From: Megalopta genalis
Taxonomy: Eukaryota > Arthropoda > Insecta > Hymenoptera > Halictidae
Direction: 5' to 3'
Length of the DNA: 64,000 nt
NCBI RefSeq assembly: GCF_051020955.1
Contig: NC_135013.1
Coordinates: 46,195,087-46,259,086 of the forward strand
Shown in pieces: positions 38,101 to 52,446 of this stretch. Every line of letters starts with the position of its first letter. Within the stretch, counting starts at the first letter, position 1. A program made the translations under genes and the position numbers. Under the pieces are notes generated by a model that saw only the letters and a program-made list of their open reading frames with translations, was not told the origin of the DNA and did not search any database.

Positions 38101-41100
38101 GTCATGTGTTTTCCGGGAAACTGTTAACCTTTAGTTTACACGCTTTATCACGATAGCTTCGTATATTTCACACCATCGAAATTGGCGCGACTAGTTTGGA
38201 AGCGGCAACAGAAATGATCGGGGAAAGTCATATCGCAGTTCATTTTTCTTTGGCAGATGGTAAACATTACGCGCAAACAAACGTTTCGAAGCGTGATATA
38301 CTCGTGCCATGCGAATAAATCATGAAAGATAAGTAATCGTAATATGTACACATGTACATGTGTACACATAGTGTCGTACGTATGTGTTTTGCACAATCAG
38401 CAAGAGATTTCACTTGTTAGTATGTATGGAATAACCCAGTACCTATTTTCGTCTGTTTCAGCTAGGCAAATTGTTTTTAAGAGCTAATTTGCGAAAGTAA
38501 TATTAATAAAAGGAGAACGATAAATTTGGGACAGGGAATATAAATATTGTTCTATTATTGAGCAACAAAGATTGGACGCGCAACATATGGGCCGTTAGTT
38601 TAGTTTATGTAATAAATTGATGTTCAGTGATTTTGCCCTAAATGGGTTTATTTTTCTCTAGCTATTATCATTAAAAATAAATATAAATCTGGGAAGCTTC
38701 GAAAAGTAATGTGCTTTTATTAATGCTTCGACAAAAAAAACATAATTTAGAAAAAACTGCAGAACGCGTGGACCGATTCCGTTAACTTTGAATAATGTTG
38801 TAGAGTACGATATTTGGAACAACTTTTATCTGAAAAATAATTGCCTCTCGGTTTTAGTTTTCAAGTTTGTTGCTACTAAATCGCGATAAATCTATACATC
38901 TGTAGCGGCATGTGTAGCATACGACCATCGCGTGTTTTAATTTTCTATGTGACGCCGGGAAGCAATGCATATACAGGGTAAAATGGTGAAGAAGGTATCT
39001 TCTCTGTAGAGAATATAGGGCTCGGGGTATATCGTAGATAATATAATTTATAATGAAATTGTCCAAAATTATTAATAATTTGCGAATTTCACTTCTTTTC
39101 CAAAAAATCGGGAAGTCACTAAATTGATTTAATGTATAGCTTAATGCCACAAATTCGTTTTACCCGTTTTTACTAAATGTAGTTTAATATAAATATAATA
39201 TGTACACAAGTTACTACAGTGCAGGTGTCAAAATGGGAAATTCAAGATTACATGTACCGAACATTCTTTGTTTATCGATTAATTGCCGTATCTCTGACAT
39301 GGTTGGATAATATCTCTGTAATTTACATTTTCTGGTTAGCATTTTTTAGACACTGTCTTTAAACACGAACTTGTAGTGTCCGCGGAATTTCATGCTATAT
39401 AATTACGCGCGTGTGTTTTACCCACTCTGTTACAAAACCTAGTCAAGATGTTATGAGTCGAATGGGGAAAATCAATGAGCGTAAGGAAAATATCTCCAAG
39501 TACTTTTCGTAACTGCACAGTTACAATCGTATCCCCGTAAATAATTGATCACGAGAATATATACCATACTTACCGATTTGTTGGACAGAATAGGATAAAT
39601 AAATTTAATTAAAACATATTAGCATTATTGTAGTTACGACGTGATAATTTTTAGCAATAAATAATAGTAAATTCGGAAACCATATGTGCACAAGAAATAC
39701 TAAGGAGTTAATTAACGAAAATTAATTAATTAAATTACACATTAGAAAATGTACCGAAACAGTTATTGTAAATCCTTTACAAAACAAATTTTAAGAATAA
39801 TTTATTGTGCAGGTGGTTCACTGCTTCACCTTACTATCATAAAAATAAGAGTACAATTGGTTTCATCATTATAATTTTGCTGTACTGTTGCTATAATAAT
39901 TCTATCAAAACTAGACGTATGATATTTATTGATATTTAAATATTTATTTCCAAAGAAGAAACGAATGCAAATTATTTTTAATATTTTTTTGCGAGTTCTG
40001 AAATCACAGTGACGTTTGCTCTCAGAATTAAATTTTTCTCTTTTCACACAAGGATGTAAGCAAGCAGCAACAGGTTTCATGACAGCGCGCTTAAAAGAGA
40101 ACGTCGAACGTCCTTGGTTTCTCTCAATTGACGTTGCCTCTACCTATGCACGTGAAAATGCAGTGCTAACGTACCTGTAGCACGTGCAATTAATAGTATA
40201 AAAAAATTAATAATATAAAAAATATTACGAAATATCAAAAATTTATCGTTCCAAAATATCATAAATACAACGGAGATATCAAAATAACTTAGTTTTTGTC
40301 ATAATAACTAACTAGTCAAATATCTACTGATTATATCATCTACGACAAAATTTGATACAGAATTATCTACAGTTTGATAATGCTTTTCATGTCGGGGAAT
40401 TCTGCACAACTAGGAAAAAAAAACTTTTCGAAACATTTTTTCTTTCACACAAATCCAGTTCCTCATTCCAAATACCGCAGAGACATCAAAATGATTTCAG
40501 GAACGTTGATTCCGATTCTGCACAGAGTGTCCCATTTTAATCGCTACATGCGATTATCTTCAGAACTAATCGTTACTTCAAAAACTATTATGTAATCAAG
40601 TACAGCTACACAAATTCTCTCGTCACCGATTCTCAAGAACTATAAATAATAATAAGTTATAATTGCATCTTCTCTTACCAAATTGACCATTTTTCTTTAT
40701 AAGCTGTGGGACAATTGGAGAGAATCTACTATATTTTGTTTATGAGTGTATGCTTGAAGCATATATGACAGTCATCTTTATTGTTTTTAATAGTTTTTAT
40801 GCACGATTCGATGCACCTCAAAATTCTGAATCAAAATGTATTAGAGTAATACATATTACTTTAAGTTAAAGCATTAACTTAATACATTTTTATTCAGAAA
40901 TCGAGGTGCATCGAATCGTGCATAAAAACTTACATGTTACTGCTTATTGCTTAATACTACTAAGTCCTCTGCTCTTGCTATTGAATTTATTTGATATCGA
41001 AAATCTTTATCAACTCATTTGTACCTTTTTTTACAAATAGAAAATAAGATGCTATCTTTATACTTCATATTACCCTATAGAAATGCACGCAAATGTTGTT

Positions 41101-44100
41101 GTTACCGTAACTAACTATTATAATTTCAACCAAAAGTAATGCTACTTCAATTGAGAATTATGTGAATTAATTAACGATTTCGCAACCATTTTTAGGAAAT
41201 TACAATTAAGAAGACGTCTACTACAAATACATTTGTGCGGCTACGTATATAGAAGCATGTTCCCACTCCGTGGCTAGATCCTTCGGGATCTGTTTAGATT
41301 TCCTCACTCTTGAGGCCACGTGCACCTCAGACCATATCGTAAAACTGTAAAAGACCCTAGTTTCCGTCATCTTTTCCGAACTCTCTTACTTCCTAAAATT
41401 GTGTTGCCGCTAACACGCGTGTTAAGCTTTATCATTACGTTTGTCTTTGTTATTAATGAAAAAAGTTGTTCATATCAAATATTTAAATAATCATGCTAAC
41501 AGTTCTTAGACACTTAATTTATTCTGATGATAAAAGTGCCGTGTCAGTGAATTACGTTCATAAATAATTGTAAAGTGCTCCGTATTTTATTATAGGCGAT
41601 AGTATCATTTCTCCTCCAGATATAGAAATCAATTTGTTCAATGCTCTATTTAATGTTTCAAGCAATCTGGCAAAGTATTTGGGGCAAAAAGCCCGTGCAT
41701 ATCTTATCTGTATGCGTGGTTACAGATAAAAATCGAAAATTCTTTCTACCCTATGTAATTTCACACAAGTGTTCGAGAAGAATAAAACATCGTTAGAGAA
41801 GTTTCTCCAATTTTTCGATTGCAAACCACGGTTGTGAAAGTTTAAAAAAAAAAATACGAACATGTAGTTGACTAAGTGAGTCACCGTAATTTGAAGTTTT
41901 TGAGGTTGTCGGGTAATCGGTGGTCAATGTTATAAACAGAAATCATTAGTAATCAATGACAAAATCCCGAAAAGATGATGACGGTGATGTTTCGTCAAAC
42001 GTGTACGGTTAGATCGAACTCGAATAAAAGTGATAAGATCAAGTGCTTCATCGGTGTGTACTCAAGGTATCTATCTCGGCTACATCTTCAAAATCGTCGA
42101 GTGGCTTACACCTAATAGTCTGCAGATAACAGGAGGTAACCCGTACCCGAAGTATCACCCCACCAACGTGTACACATTATAAAAAATCTGTTTCCAATTC
42201 AACGAGAAAGCGAAATCAATCGTTTTGCGATTACATACTTATCTCTGCATAATCCTACCACTGATCCGTTTAAGATGCTATTGGCTCCGGAACAATCAGC
42301 AGCTTATAGCAATAGTTTAAGTGATTTGCTTTATTACGAGGAACCAAAATCAGCCGAAAGAAATTATTTCAGGTTCCCAACGGCTTGCACGCAGTTAGCG
42401 AACACGTGCGTCTCCAGTGCCACAGCCCTCGAGTATCAAAGTAACAACTATATGTAGAGAGCCAAGTCACAGCAGCCATACCTGGTCGCGTCCGTCCCCG
42501 AGCCCCCCCGAGTCGCAGAGAAAAACTATGCCCAGCGGCCATTTTCTAACCGTCTAGGGGGCTGGTCAATAGTGGGCCGTCTTCTACCCCCATGAAATTT
42601 ATAGTAGGCAGTGGTCGCCTCGCCAAAAAGGGGCACCGCCCAAGGGCAAGTTGCCTAATTGGACAAGTATGAGTCCACCCCCGTGTACATTTTCCACATA
42701 AAAGCATGATAAAGCGTCTTAATGATATATGCGTCGACGTTTAAGATAGTCCGGCAAGTTTTACTTGTCCATAATAGATATACAGGATATTACATAATTC
42801 TTTTAATAGCCGAAATGAGGGGTAGCTGAGGTCATTTGAAGTAACTTTTTCCTTTGCGGAAATGCAATCCGCGGCTTTGTTTACGAGTTATTAACGAAAA
42901 ACACTGACCAATGAGAGGCGAGGGCGCGAATTACAACGTGGTCGATCGATCGAGTGAAACGTGCTTCGATCATAGAGCGCGATAGAAGAAGGGGTGCTCC
43001 GTACAGCGTTCGAATCAATGAACAAGTCACGGTGCGTGAACTTCCGAAATTTATTTTGTTACGTGACAGTGATAATTTTAAGAAAGACGCTATTCATCCT
43101 TGTTTCAGAATGTCTGAAGAATATTTACTAATTTTTCGAATCCGAAATAATAAGTAATTAATCGTGACGGCCGTTTTAATTTTCTTGTGTGCATGACACC
43201 TCGTGTGTAACATATGAAATTTTTAAGCAAGGTGTACAGTGAAGATTAACAAAGTATGTTATTTAATTTAAATAATTCCGTGTCAGAACATAATTCAACG
43301 AACGATTCGCAAAACTAATTTAATAATAAGTAATCGCGTTAAGAGATGTATGCGATTTTTTTGTTAGAGAAATATGAAGAATATTCACCCATTTAGTTGT
43401 AAATCCACTTCATGCACGGAAATGTGTGCAAGAGGATAGTGCATTGATCTCGTACAATTTATGAGGAACTGCACAGCTGACGTGTATCGGACGGTGACGA
43501 AAAGAAGGATGTTTCCGGGCAGGTAATTTCAACGTTCACTTTCACTGCATTATCACTAAACACTGATCACTTATCAATAATATTTATGGACAAACTTTCC
43601 TTGGTTAATATGTATGGTCCTGAAAGGAGCCGATCGTTTTATGCGACGCGTTCGAAGTTCTCACTGTTAACGACACGTATGTACCGCGTTGACGGGGACG
43701 AACTGCAGAAGACTGACTCGATAGCCGACATTGTTTCGTTTTCCTACGAGTGAGTTTCAACTGTTTCCCATCGAACGCGAACATTCTCGGCCATCGTGCT
43801 AGTCTTCTACAGTTCGTCCCGTCAACGCGGTATGTGTTTCTTAACAATAAGAACTTCGAACGCATCCCATAAAACAATCGGCTCCTTTCAGGGCCATACA
43901 TGTTAACCTAGGAAAGTTCGTCCATAAATATTATTGATAAGTGATCAGTGTTTAGTGATAATGCAGTGAAAGTAAACGTTGAAATTGCCTGCCCGGAGAC
44001 ATCCTTCTTTTCGTCACCGTCGGATACACGTCAGCTGTGCAGTTCCTCATAAATTGTACGAGATCAATGCACTATCCTCTTGCACACATTTCCGTGCATG

Positions 44101-47100
44101 AAGTGAATTTACAACTAAATGGGTGAATATTCTTCATATTTCTCTAACAAATTGCATACGTCTCTTAACGCGATTACTTATTACTAGATACATATGAAAT
44201 AGTGATCCCTGGTAATTATCGTAGTAAATCATTAAAATATTCCTGTATATTTTGGAATCTTTGAAGAAAGTTCGTGCAAAGTCTTTGACTCTAGTAAACA
44301 TAAATCGTGACACGATAGAAAGCGTATTGTAAGTTCGAAGAGATGTTAAGTATTTTTACACGAAGAATGCTATTTCCGACGAAAGTGACATTTATATCAG
44401 CTTCTGATCTAACATCTATTAATAGATTTTCAGTATACATATATACTCTAGATTTTATATCAGTTAAAGGTTCAAGCAATTAGGAATTTGTGCATCGACA
44501 TTTGTCTTCAAAATTATCTTAACATTTCTCAGCTAGAAAGATAATAAATAGTTTTGCTATGAATTAGTACAATGATTTGTAAATTACAGTAAATGTTATT
44601 CAATCCCATGAAAGCACTTCGCGATTAAACTAACTGCGATTAAATAATGTTTAAAATTTTCGTTTGTCTCCGAAAGTCCGTATCCACCATAAAACGTAAA
44701 CGTCGACAGTAAGTGCGCGTCAAAGTGAAAAAAAATAAAAATAGTGTCAAATAAAAAATTAAAACGAAATAGTGTCAAATAAAAAATTTAAAAAAATAGT
44801 GTCAAAAGAATCTGAAGTTTTTCTGAACTTTTAACAATAATGTTATGGTTCGGAATGATAGATACATTTTACTATGACATTTCATCCAAGTATGCATAAG
44901 CTTTAAGTTAACTAAATTACCTAAGATGTTTACTATATCGTTAGCAACAAAGAACATGAAATATATGTTACATTATGGAAAATAATACTTTTATGGAAAA
45001 TTGGCGGTGGTGAATGTGACGATGTTTGGGAGACAAGGAGAGGGGAAGGCGTTTCGTCCGGGACCCGACAGAGGACTCATCAGTAAGGCTATCCTAGCGG
45101 GTCTTTGCCTTAGCCGTTGGGATGTCGGTATGAAGGACAAAGTTTGTATATACTTGCGGGAAGAGGAGCCATCTGCTGGCAGGTCTGGAGGTAGCCGCCA
45201 TAATCATACAATATTTTCCACCATATGAAGGCAATCAGAAGTGTTAAATGATCCCTACTAGTAGATATAATTTTGTCTACTAAAAATTGTTTTACTTTGT
45301 TAAATCCGCACACAATTTTTGAACATCCTATCTCTGCTATAAGTAATTTTCAAGTACATAAAACTTCTATCTGACGCTTGCACAGTAATGTGTGAGAATG
45401 GAGGACAACCAATTTATTAATTATACAATTAATTACGGAAAATTCGGAATTGAATTTTAATACTCGAGTCCTCTATTCATTGCCTCTCAGGTCATTTTGT
45501 CTTACATTTTTAATTTTTGTAATGAATTGAAAAACGTCTAAGAAAATTGTGGCACTGATATCGTCTCTCCGCCTTTAAACGTGTTCAACTTTTGACAATG
45601 TTATAAGCAAAAATGGACATGTAAATGTTAAAACTGAAGGAAAAATGTGAGAGGAACGATTTTCGTATTTATGTTTAATATACGAAAATCGCTAAAAAGT
45701 GTGCACCGGTTATCGAAACAGAAAATTGGCATAACCATTTTCGATTGACAATCAAACAGTTTTTATTGTTTCCATTTCACGTTCGACCTACGTGAAAGCA
45801 TGTATGTTCTCATTCTCATCAGAATGCTCATTTCGTCTTGAGCAAACATGCGTGTAAAGGTCATTAGCCCGGATCTACGTCGCGTAGAACAGTATTGCGT
45901 ACAGAATTCGATACGTGATAAGCATATACTCTCTTGACGTACTGTCGTATAACACATGCATATAATAATCTTTCCCTAACTGACGCTCAAGTTGTGCACA
46001 AAAATGGACAATTTGGGAAGAGGAGCTACGATTATTCGAGCCTTGCAGCTTGTTTTTATAATTGTTGACAATTCGTAATTGTAAAAACAAACTGCAAGGC
46101 TCGAATAATCATATCTCCTCTTCCTAAATTATCCATTTTTGTGGACAATCTGAGCGTCAATTAGAGAGACATTACTGTATTTCCTATTCTTATGTTTTCG
46201 CGTGAATGAAATTTTCAGGTATTTAACTATTATTAGTATTTTAGGTGTCCCCTGTATTGTATAATAATAGGACAGCTACTATAATAATAGGCAGCTTTTT
46301 ATGTAAATTCGTGCCGTGCGAAACAAAGGACTGCATTACTAAATGCAGAGTGACGAAGCAACTTGATCACTTTCAATATTTTACATTATTTATTATAATG
46401 TAAGCAAATGTCGCAATAGAACATTTTCTGGTTTTATTGGGCAAATATAACGATAAAGGAAAAATTTATTCGTATTCGCAGATTCTATGGACATTTTTGA
46501 AGAGGAGACCGTCCAATAGTTGTCACAGAATAATGTTCCATTTTGTTAATGTTCCATAATGTTCAAACGAATTGAGAAAGTAACAACCAGTGTCGCGTGG
46601 ACGATATGCCTTGCTGCCACGCGACCATCGCTCGCTTACCTCAACTCGGCAGTGCCGTAGCTACGCGGAACCGAAACTCACAGTATGTACCGTCCCACGG
46701 GGTCCTAATCTTTTCATAGATCTTTTTACAATGCACCTTTTACATTATTACACTTATTGCTACTTTAGAACAATTTCAATATTTAATGCACGAATACGAA
46801 TCTCTTGTCGATACACATGAAGCTGGTGACAACAATTGTGCATAATTCTTTTCATTTTTCTACCGAAAAAGTGTAACAAGTGCATTTTGAAGGATATAAA
46901 GTATGTTTCTCATCGTTACAGTTGTTATTAGGTTTCAAAAATTTTAATATCAAATGTATGAGTAGTATTTAAATGCAAATCTCTTGTTAATATTAAATTG
47001 TTAAAAGGCAATCATAATTACTATTCATGAATTGTCGAAGTTTTAATTATTATTTTTATATAATTACATCATGATCTTAAATACGACAATATTTGGAACT

Positions 47101-50100
47101 TATTAAATGGATTTGAAAACAACGCAGTCTATTTAGATTTCATTTGATAATACTTATTTAATAATTTTATTGCTGGATATTTGTGAAATATTCCACTTCT
47201 TTTGTAGAAAAATTTAACAAAATCATCTTTTAACAGTTTCGTACAGACAAGAAATTCGTATTGGTTCTATAAATATCGAAATTATTCAAAAATAGCAATA
47301 AGTATGACAATTGGAAAGATGCTTTATGAAGAAACCTATGAAAAAATGAAACACCATATATAAAAAAATATTAAGGGCTCATGGTGACGGTAACGTAAGG
47401 TTCGATTCCGCGTAGCTACGGCACTGTCGAGCGATGGCCTCATGGCGGCAACACATCGTGCATGCGTCGACGTTTGATATTTTCCCGATTTCTCTGAATC
47501 GAACATCGTCCTGATGCGGTTATTGGACGGTTTCCTTTTTCAGAAATGTCCATAAAATCTGATGCTGTGTAGTAAAGTAGTGTCAGACGAAGAACTTTTC
47601 TAAAAATTAAATTTTTAGGAAAAAATTTATAAAAAGAACTAAAATTATGAAAATATAACGTGCAAAATGCGCGCTACAACTCTTTTTGAACTTTGATGGA
47701 TATTTACAACTACTTGAAATAAGATGAATTAAAAATTGAGTACACTGATATGTTCGGTAAACTCTCCTCTATTTTTTAAAGGAAGTCTAATCTTTTTAAT
47801 GTATTTAGTTTGTACGTCTTGTACCTCTTTTCACGCAAAAAGTGCCATTTTATAAAAATTCATGTTTTCCAAAAACTGAGGGTGATAGAGCAATTCTGCT
47901 TCCAGATTCGTCTTTTGGATGACAAGCTCTATAGGGAATATTTTTAAATTTTTCCATTTTTGTTTACAAGCTGAGGGACAATTGGAGAGAATTTACTGTA
48001 TATGGCATTGAACACGGCCTCAATAGTTAGGGGTAAAGGGCGCATTGTCATTTTATTAAAAACAACACGAAATCTCTTTAAAAGTAATAATGCGCAAGAT
48101 TTACACATTTCTTATTATAATTTACAGTAAGCAAGAGGATCAAAGTTGATATTAAAGTAGATAAAAATAAGACGCAGAACGTTTACTGAGATAAATCAGT
48201 GAATAGTACACCTATTTTCGACACCTGTGTAGGTACTTGAACAAAAATAAGCTACAGATTGTTTCCTAAGATAGATTAACTAATAGTATAGCGGTTCCCG
48301 ATAACGTGTAGATATTCGAAATTCATAGACTGTTGATTCATTTAATTAACAAGCTATTGAAAGCTATTTTGAAAGATTATAAGATCGCACACAAACACAC
48401 GCACACCACACCACACCACACATGATCTATAAATGATATTTGTTGTGAAGGGGAGTGCGATCGTACAATTTTATCAATGCGCAGATAACGCTTTAGTCTG
48501 TACAATATACAGGGTGTTCCATAATTATGTTAACACCCAGAAGAGGATGATTCCTGAGGTCATTTGAAGTAACTTTTTCCTTAGCAAAAATGCAATCCGC
48601 GGCTTTGTTTACGAGTTATTAACGAAAAATGCTGACCAATGAGAGGCGAGCTAGCCTAGCGCTCGAGTCAATCAGCTTAACTGGGCTTCGACCTCACGCT
48701 GGCTCGGCCGCTTTGCGCCAGCTGTGCTCGTCTCCCATTGGCCAGTGTTTTTTTTTTGTTAATAACTCATAATTTTCGCTAAGAGAAAAGTTACTTCAAA
48801 TGACCTCAGGAATCATCCCTTCCCGGGTGTTCACGTAATTATGGAACAGCCTGTACAGGACAACTTCAAAAGTCAAGTCCTGAAACAGTCAATTATCCCA
48901 GCAAGAAAGTACTTTGGAAAAAACTGTGTTAAGACAAAAAAGTGTTGAGATTTAAAAACTTATATTTAATTGTCGTATCCATTTGACCTTAAATAGGAGG
49001 GTCAAAGTCACGTTAAGATTTAGCGTGACTTTTTGAAATGGAACGTCTGCTTTTGTATAATGTGTTCCTTTAAACATGTTTTCCCACCCTGTAGAAAATT
49101 TTATAAAAGCCTTCGCAACTATGAGCTCTTACGGCTATACTTTTAATCTAGTTTACATCCAATCAAAAACTTAGTTTTCCGGATTACGAGACATTTTTGG
49201 GGCATCCTGTACACTGAAAGATTCCGATAGAAGGTTTCGCCTCAAACCCTGTTCCCGAAGTTGCTGTACAATTTCAAGCACTGAAATACAAGAAAGACTT
49301 ACGATGACACGCCAGCAAACAGTCGTCATTCTTTCAAAAATTGTCAAAGATTGTGCAAGAACCAGCTTCAAGTAGGAGAGCCGTAATCAGTTAGAAGAGA
49401 AATTATAGCATAATTGACGGAAGAAAGCCAAAATGACAACATAAAATTTCGACGACGATCCAGATGTTTAAAATGACGATCATATTATGAATCAATAGTA
49501 TTGTGTGAGTAATCCATTTCATCAGAAAATATATTATTACAGTACTCTCTCTCTCTCTCTCAATAGTTCTACTCAACAATCATGTTCGTGACCATGATAA
49601 TAATAATATGTATTTTAAAAGCAACTCTCCTAACATAAAAGGATTATACACATGTTTTATTGTAGAAGGATGTAGTGTGTAAGGAGCAACTGTGTGTTGT
49701 TCGTTTGTTAGGAATTGTTATGGGGACTTCATTTTGTAGAAATATGTTCCCCTCATATGTTCCCCTCATGTCCGAACTATTGGGAGAAAATGCTGTGTAA
49801 TTCAAAAAGACAGCCAATACAATATTATATATGTATATAATATACAATATTATTGTAATATGTAATATTAATATACGTATTAATATTGTAATATGTAATA
49901 TTAATATACAATATTATTAATATTGTAATATGTAATATTAATATACAATATTATTAATATTGTAATATGTAATATTAATATACAATATTATTAATATTGT
50001 AATATGTAATATTAATATACAATATTATTAATATTATTATATTGTAATTGTTGAGGTGCGTCGTGTGAGCACCTGATATCGTTATTCCGCAATATTAACT

Positions 50101-52393
50101 ATCTATCGGGTTGTAAGGCCGACTACGCTGCGCGACGGAATAGGACGATATCGTTGTCCGTTTACTTAAAAATGAACAACTGTTTTACTTAATAGTTCGT
50201 GAATTGATAGACTGAATGAGACGTAGACTAGAGTGACGAGCGATGTTGAACGATATGAACGAGGTTACGCAGGAGTAAAAAATGACTGGACGAGGTGGTC
50301 AAGAGTTCTCGTTTTTATATGTTTCTCGCCGAGAGAAAAGTTGAAGATCATTGGTTGATCGCGAGGTGGAAAGGGACCTTAGGAGTCCCGGTCGTACCCA
50401 GTGTCACAGGTAGCAAGAAATCCCGGAAAAGGCGACCGAAGGGATGCGTGCTGGCGACCCTGTCATAAATTAAGGAAATGTTGCCGATGAAGTGTGCGTT
50501 ATCCGAAATTGCAGAAATTACTTTATTGCCGGAAAAGAGACGGCTCGAAGGAATTAGAAATTTAGAAACTGCAGGCGAAGGCTCTACGAAATTGAAGGAC
50601 CGTCAATTTGCCACGCTGCACCGAAGGTTCCCCGTAAATAAACTGTTTTTTAGGGATTGAAGAAAGGTAGTCCGTCCCGGAGAAAGTCGGGCGGGCACAG
50701 CTGGAAAATTCCGTTGCAAGACGGAACAGTAATATAGTTTGAGATTCAACCTTATCAGAGACTTCTCCAGGTCAGCGGAAAGTGAAGAAAATTTCCAAAA
50801 AATAAAGGGAAATTAATTAACACTTATTTATACAGAATTCGATATTCTTTCATATTCTGATATTAAAAATATAGTATTTCATTTAAGGAAAGAAAGTGGA
50901 CTTTCAAATCTTCGAAAATACCACCACCTATAAAAAAAATAAAAACACTACGTTGTACCTCTTTAAACCATGCAACTTTTGTATTCAACATTTTTTTGTC
51001 CACCGCATATTTTGGAAGTTGCAGGATATGTGCAAGTTGCGTGAACTATTCTATATGTATATTAATCACAAATGTTAAGTTTTTTACAAAAATATATTAA
51101 AGACCGTAATGAATGAATTTTTAAAAAAATCCGTTACAATGATCTATCGAATCATATCGAATGTATCAAATACAGTATTATTTGCTCTAATACTGTAGCT
51201 CGTTCACATTAAATCTGACCTTTTAAATATTTGATTAGCCTTTTAAACTTTCGTAACGATTAACATGTAATTTAACCGCCATCGCGAACTATAACTAAAT
51301 TTTTAACACATCATACTACTGTTCTGCATTCAAAGCTAGAACATAGTTAAGACAAAACGTGAAGGAACATTTTTTTTTTTTTAGAGATTATGGCGTTTGC
51401 TCTTTTCTAGGCTGTACTTCCGAAAGCGGACCACACACGATTTGACTGAAATTTTGCAAATAGCTTCAGTTTAACATGAAAACAATGTTCGCCAGAAAGA
51501 TTTTCCGCGACCAAAATTTTGCGAAAAATCTTTTCATTATTCTAGTGTCACTCCCTGTAATTTGGAAAAGTTCGCTTTCTTTGATTTCGCTGAAATTCTG
51601 AAAACAGATACACTTTAGATAAAAACGTATGCGAGAAGAATTTTTGGTGATTCTCTTGCAATTGAGTTAGGTCTAGGTTAAGTCGTCAAACACTGTTTTT
51701 ATATTTAAAAAAAAGAATCTGTTTTCAGAATTTCAGCAAAGTCACGGCTTTGGATTTTTCAAAATTACAAGGAGCGACATTAAAATGATAAAAACGTTCT
51801 TTGCACAATTTTAGGCCTTAAGTTTCGTGTCGCGAAAAATCCTACCGGTAAACATTGCTTTTATGTAAAACGAAGTGCGACCAGTTTTCGGAAGTTTCGC
51901 CGTTTTCTCGATACTATTGCATTTTTCTGCTATAAGTGGACGAAGCAATTCTTTGTTCATTCTTAAAAATGATTTCCTATCATAGCAGATATATTTGCTC
52001 AAACCCAAACCAATTTCAATTCTGTACCTCGTCTTTGAAGTAGTAGTTACTTGAAAATGTCGTAAAACTGATTCCCACCCCTCTCTTTCAAATAAATATT
52101 ATTCAATGCTCTCACTCTGTGATGGTACATCTCACATAACGCATGGGACATGATCACGCTTCTGTGCGTAATCGGTTTCCCGAGAATTGGCAAGAAATGT
52201 AAACAAGGCGTTCGTGTCGTCGACGCTACGATTGGTTGTTGACCGTCGATATTCGGGAATGCTATCGAGTGACACTTGAAAGAGGACCCTCCTATGACGC
52301 ATAGAAATACATACATAGTATTCCACATCTTAATTTGTACTTTCATTTGCCTCTTTATTTACATTATAATAATATTATATTAATAATATATTA

Positions 52394-52446
<53 letters not shown>

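Noticed and set aside
49850..50040. Regularly spaced repeats suggesting a CRISPR-like array
   Set aside because: Units are contiguous with no unique spacers, AT-only, and the context is an animal intron.
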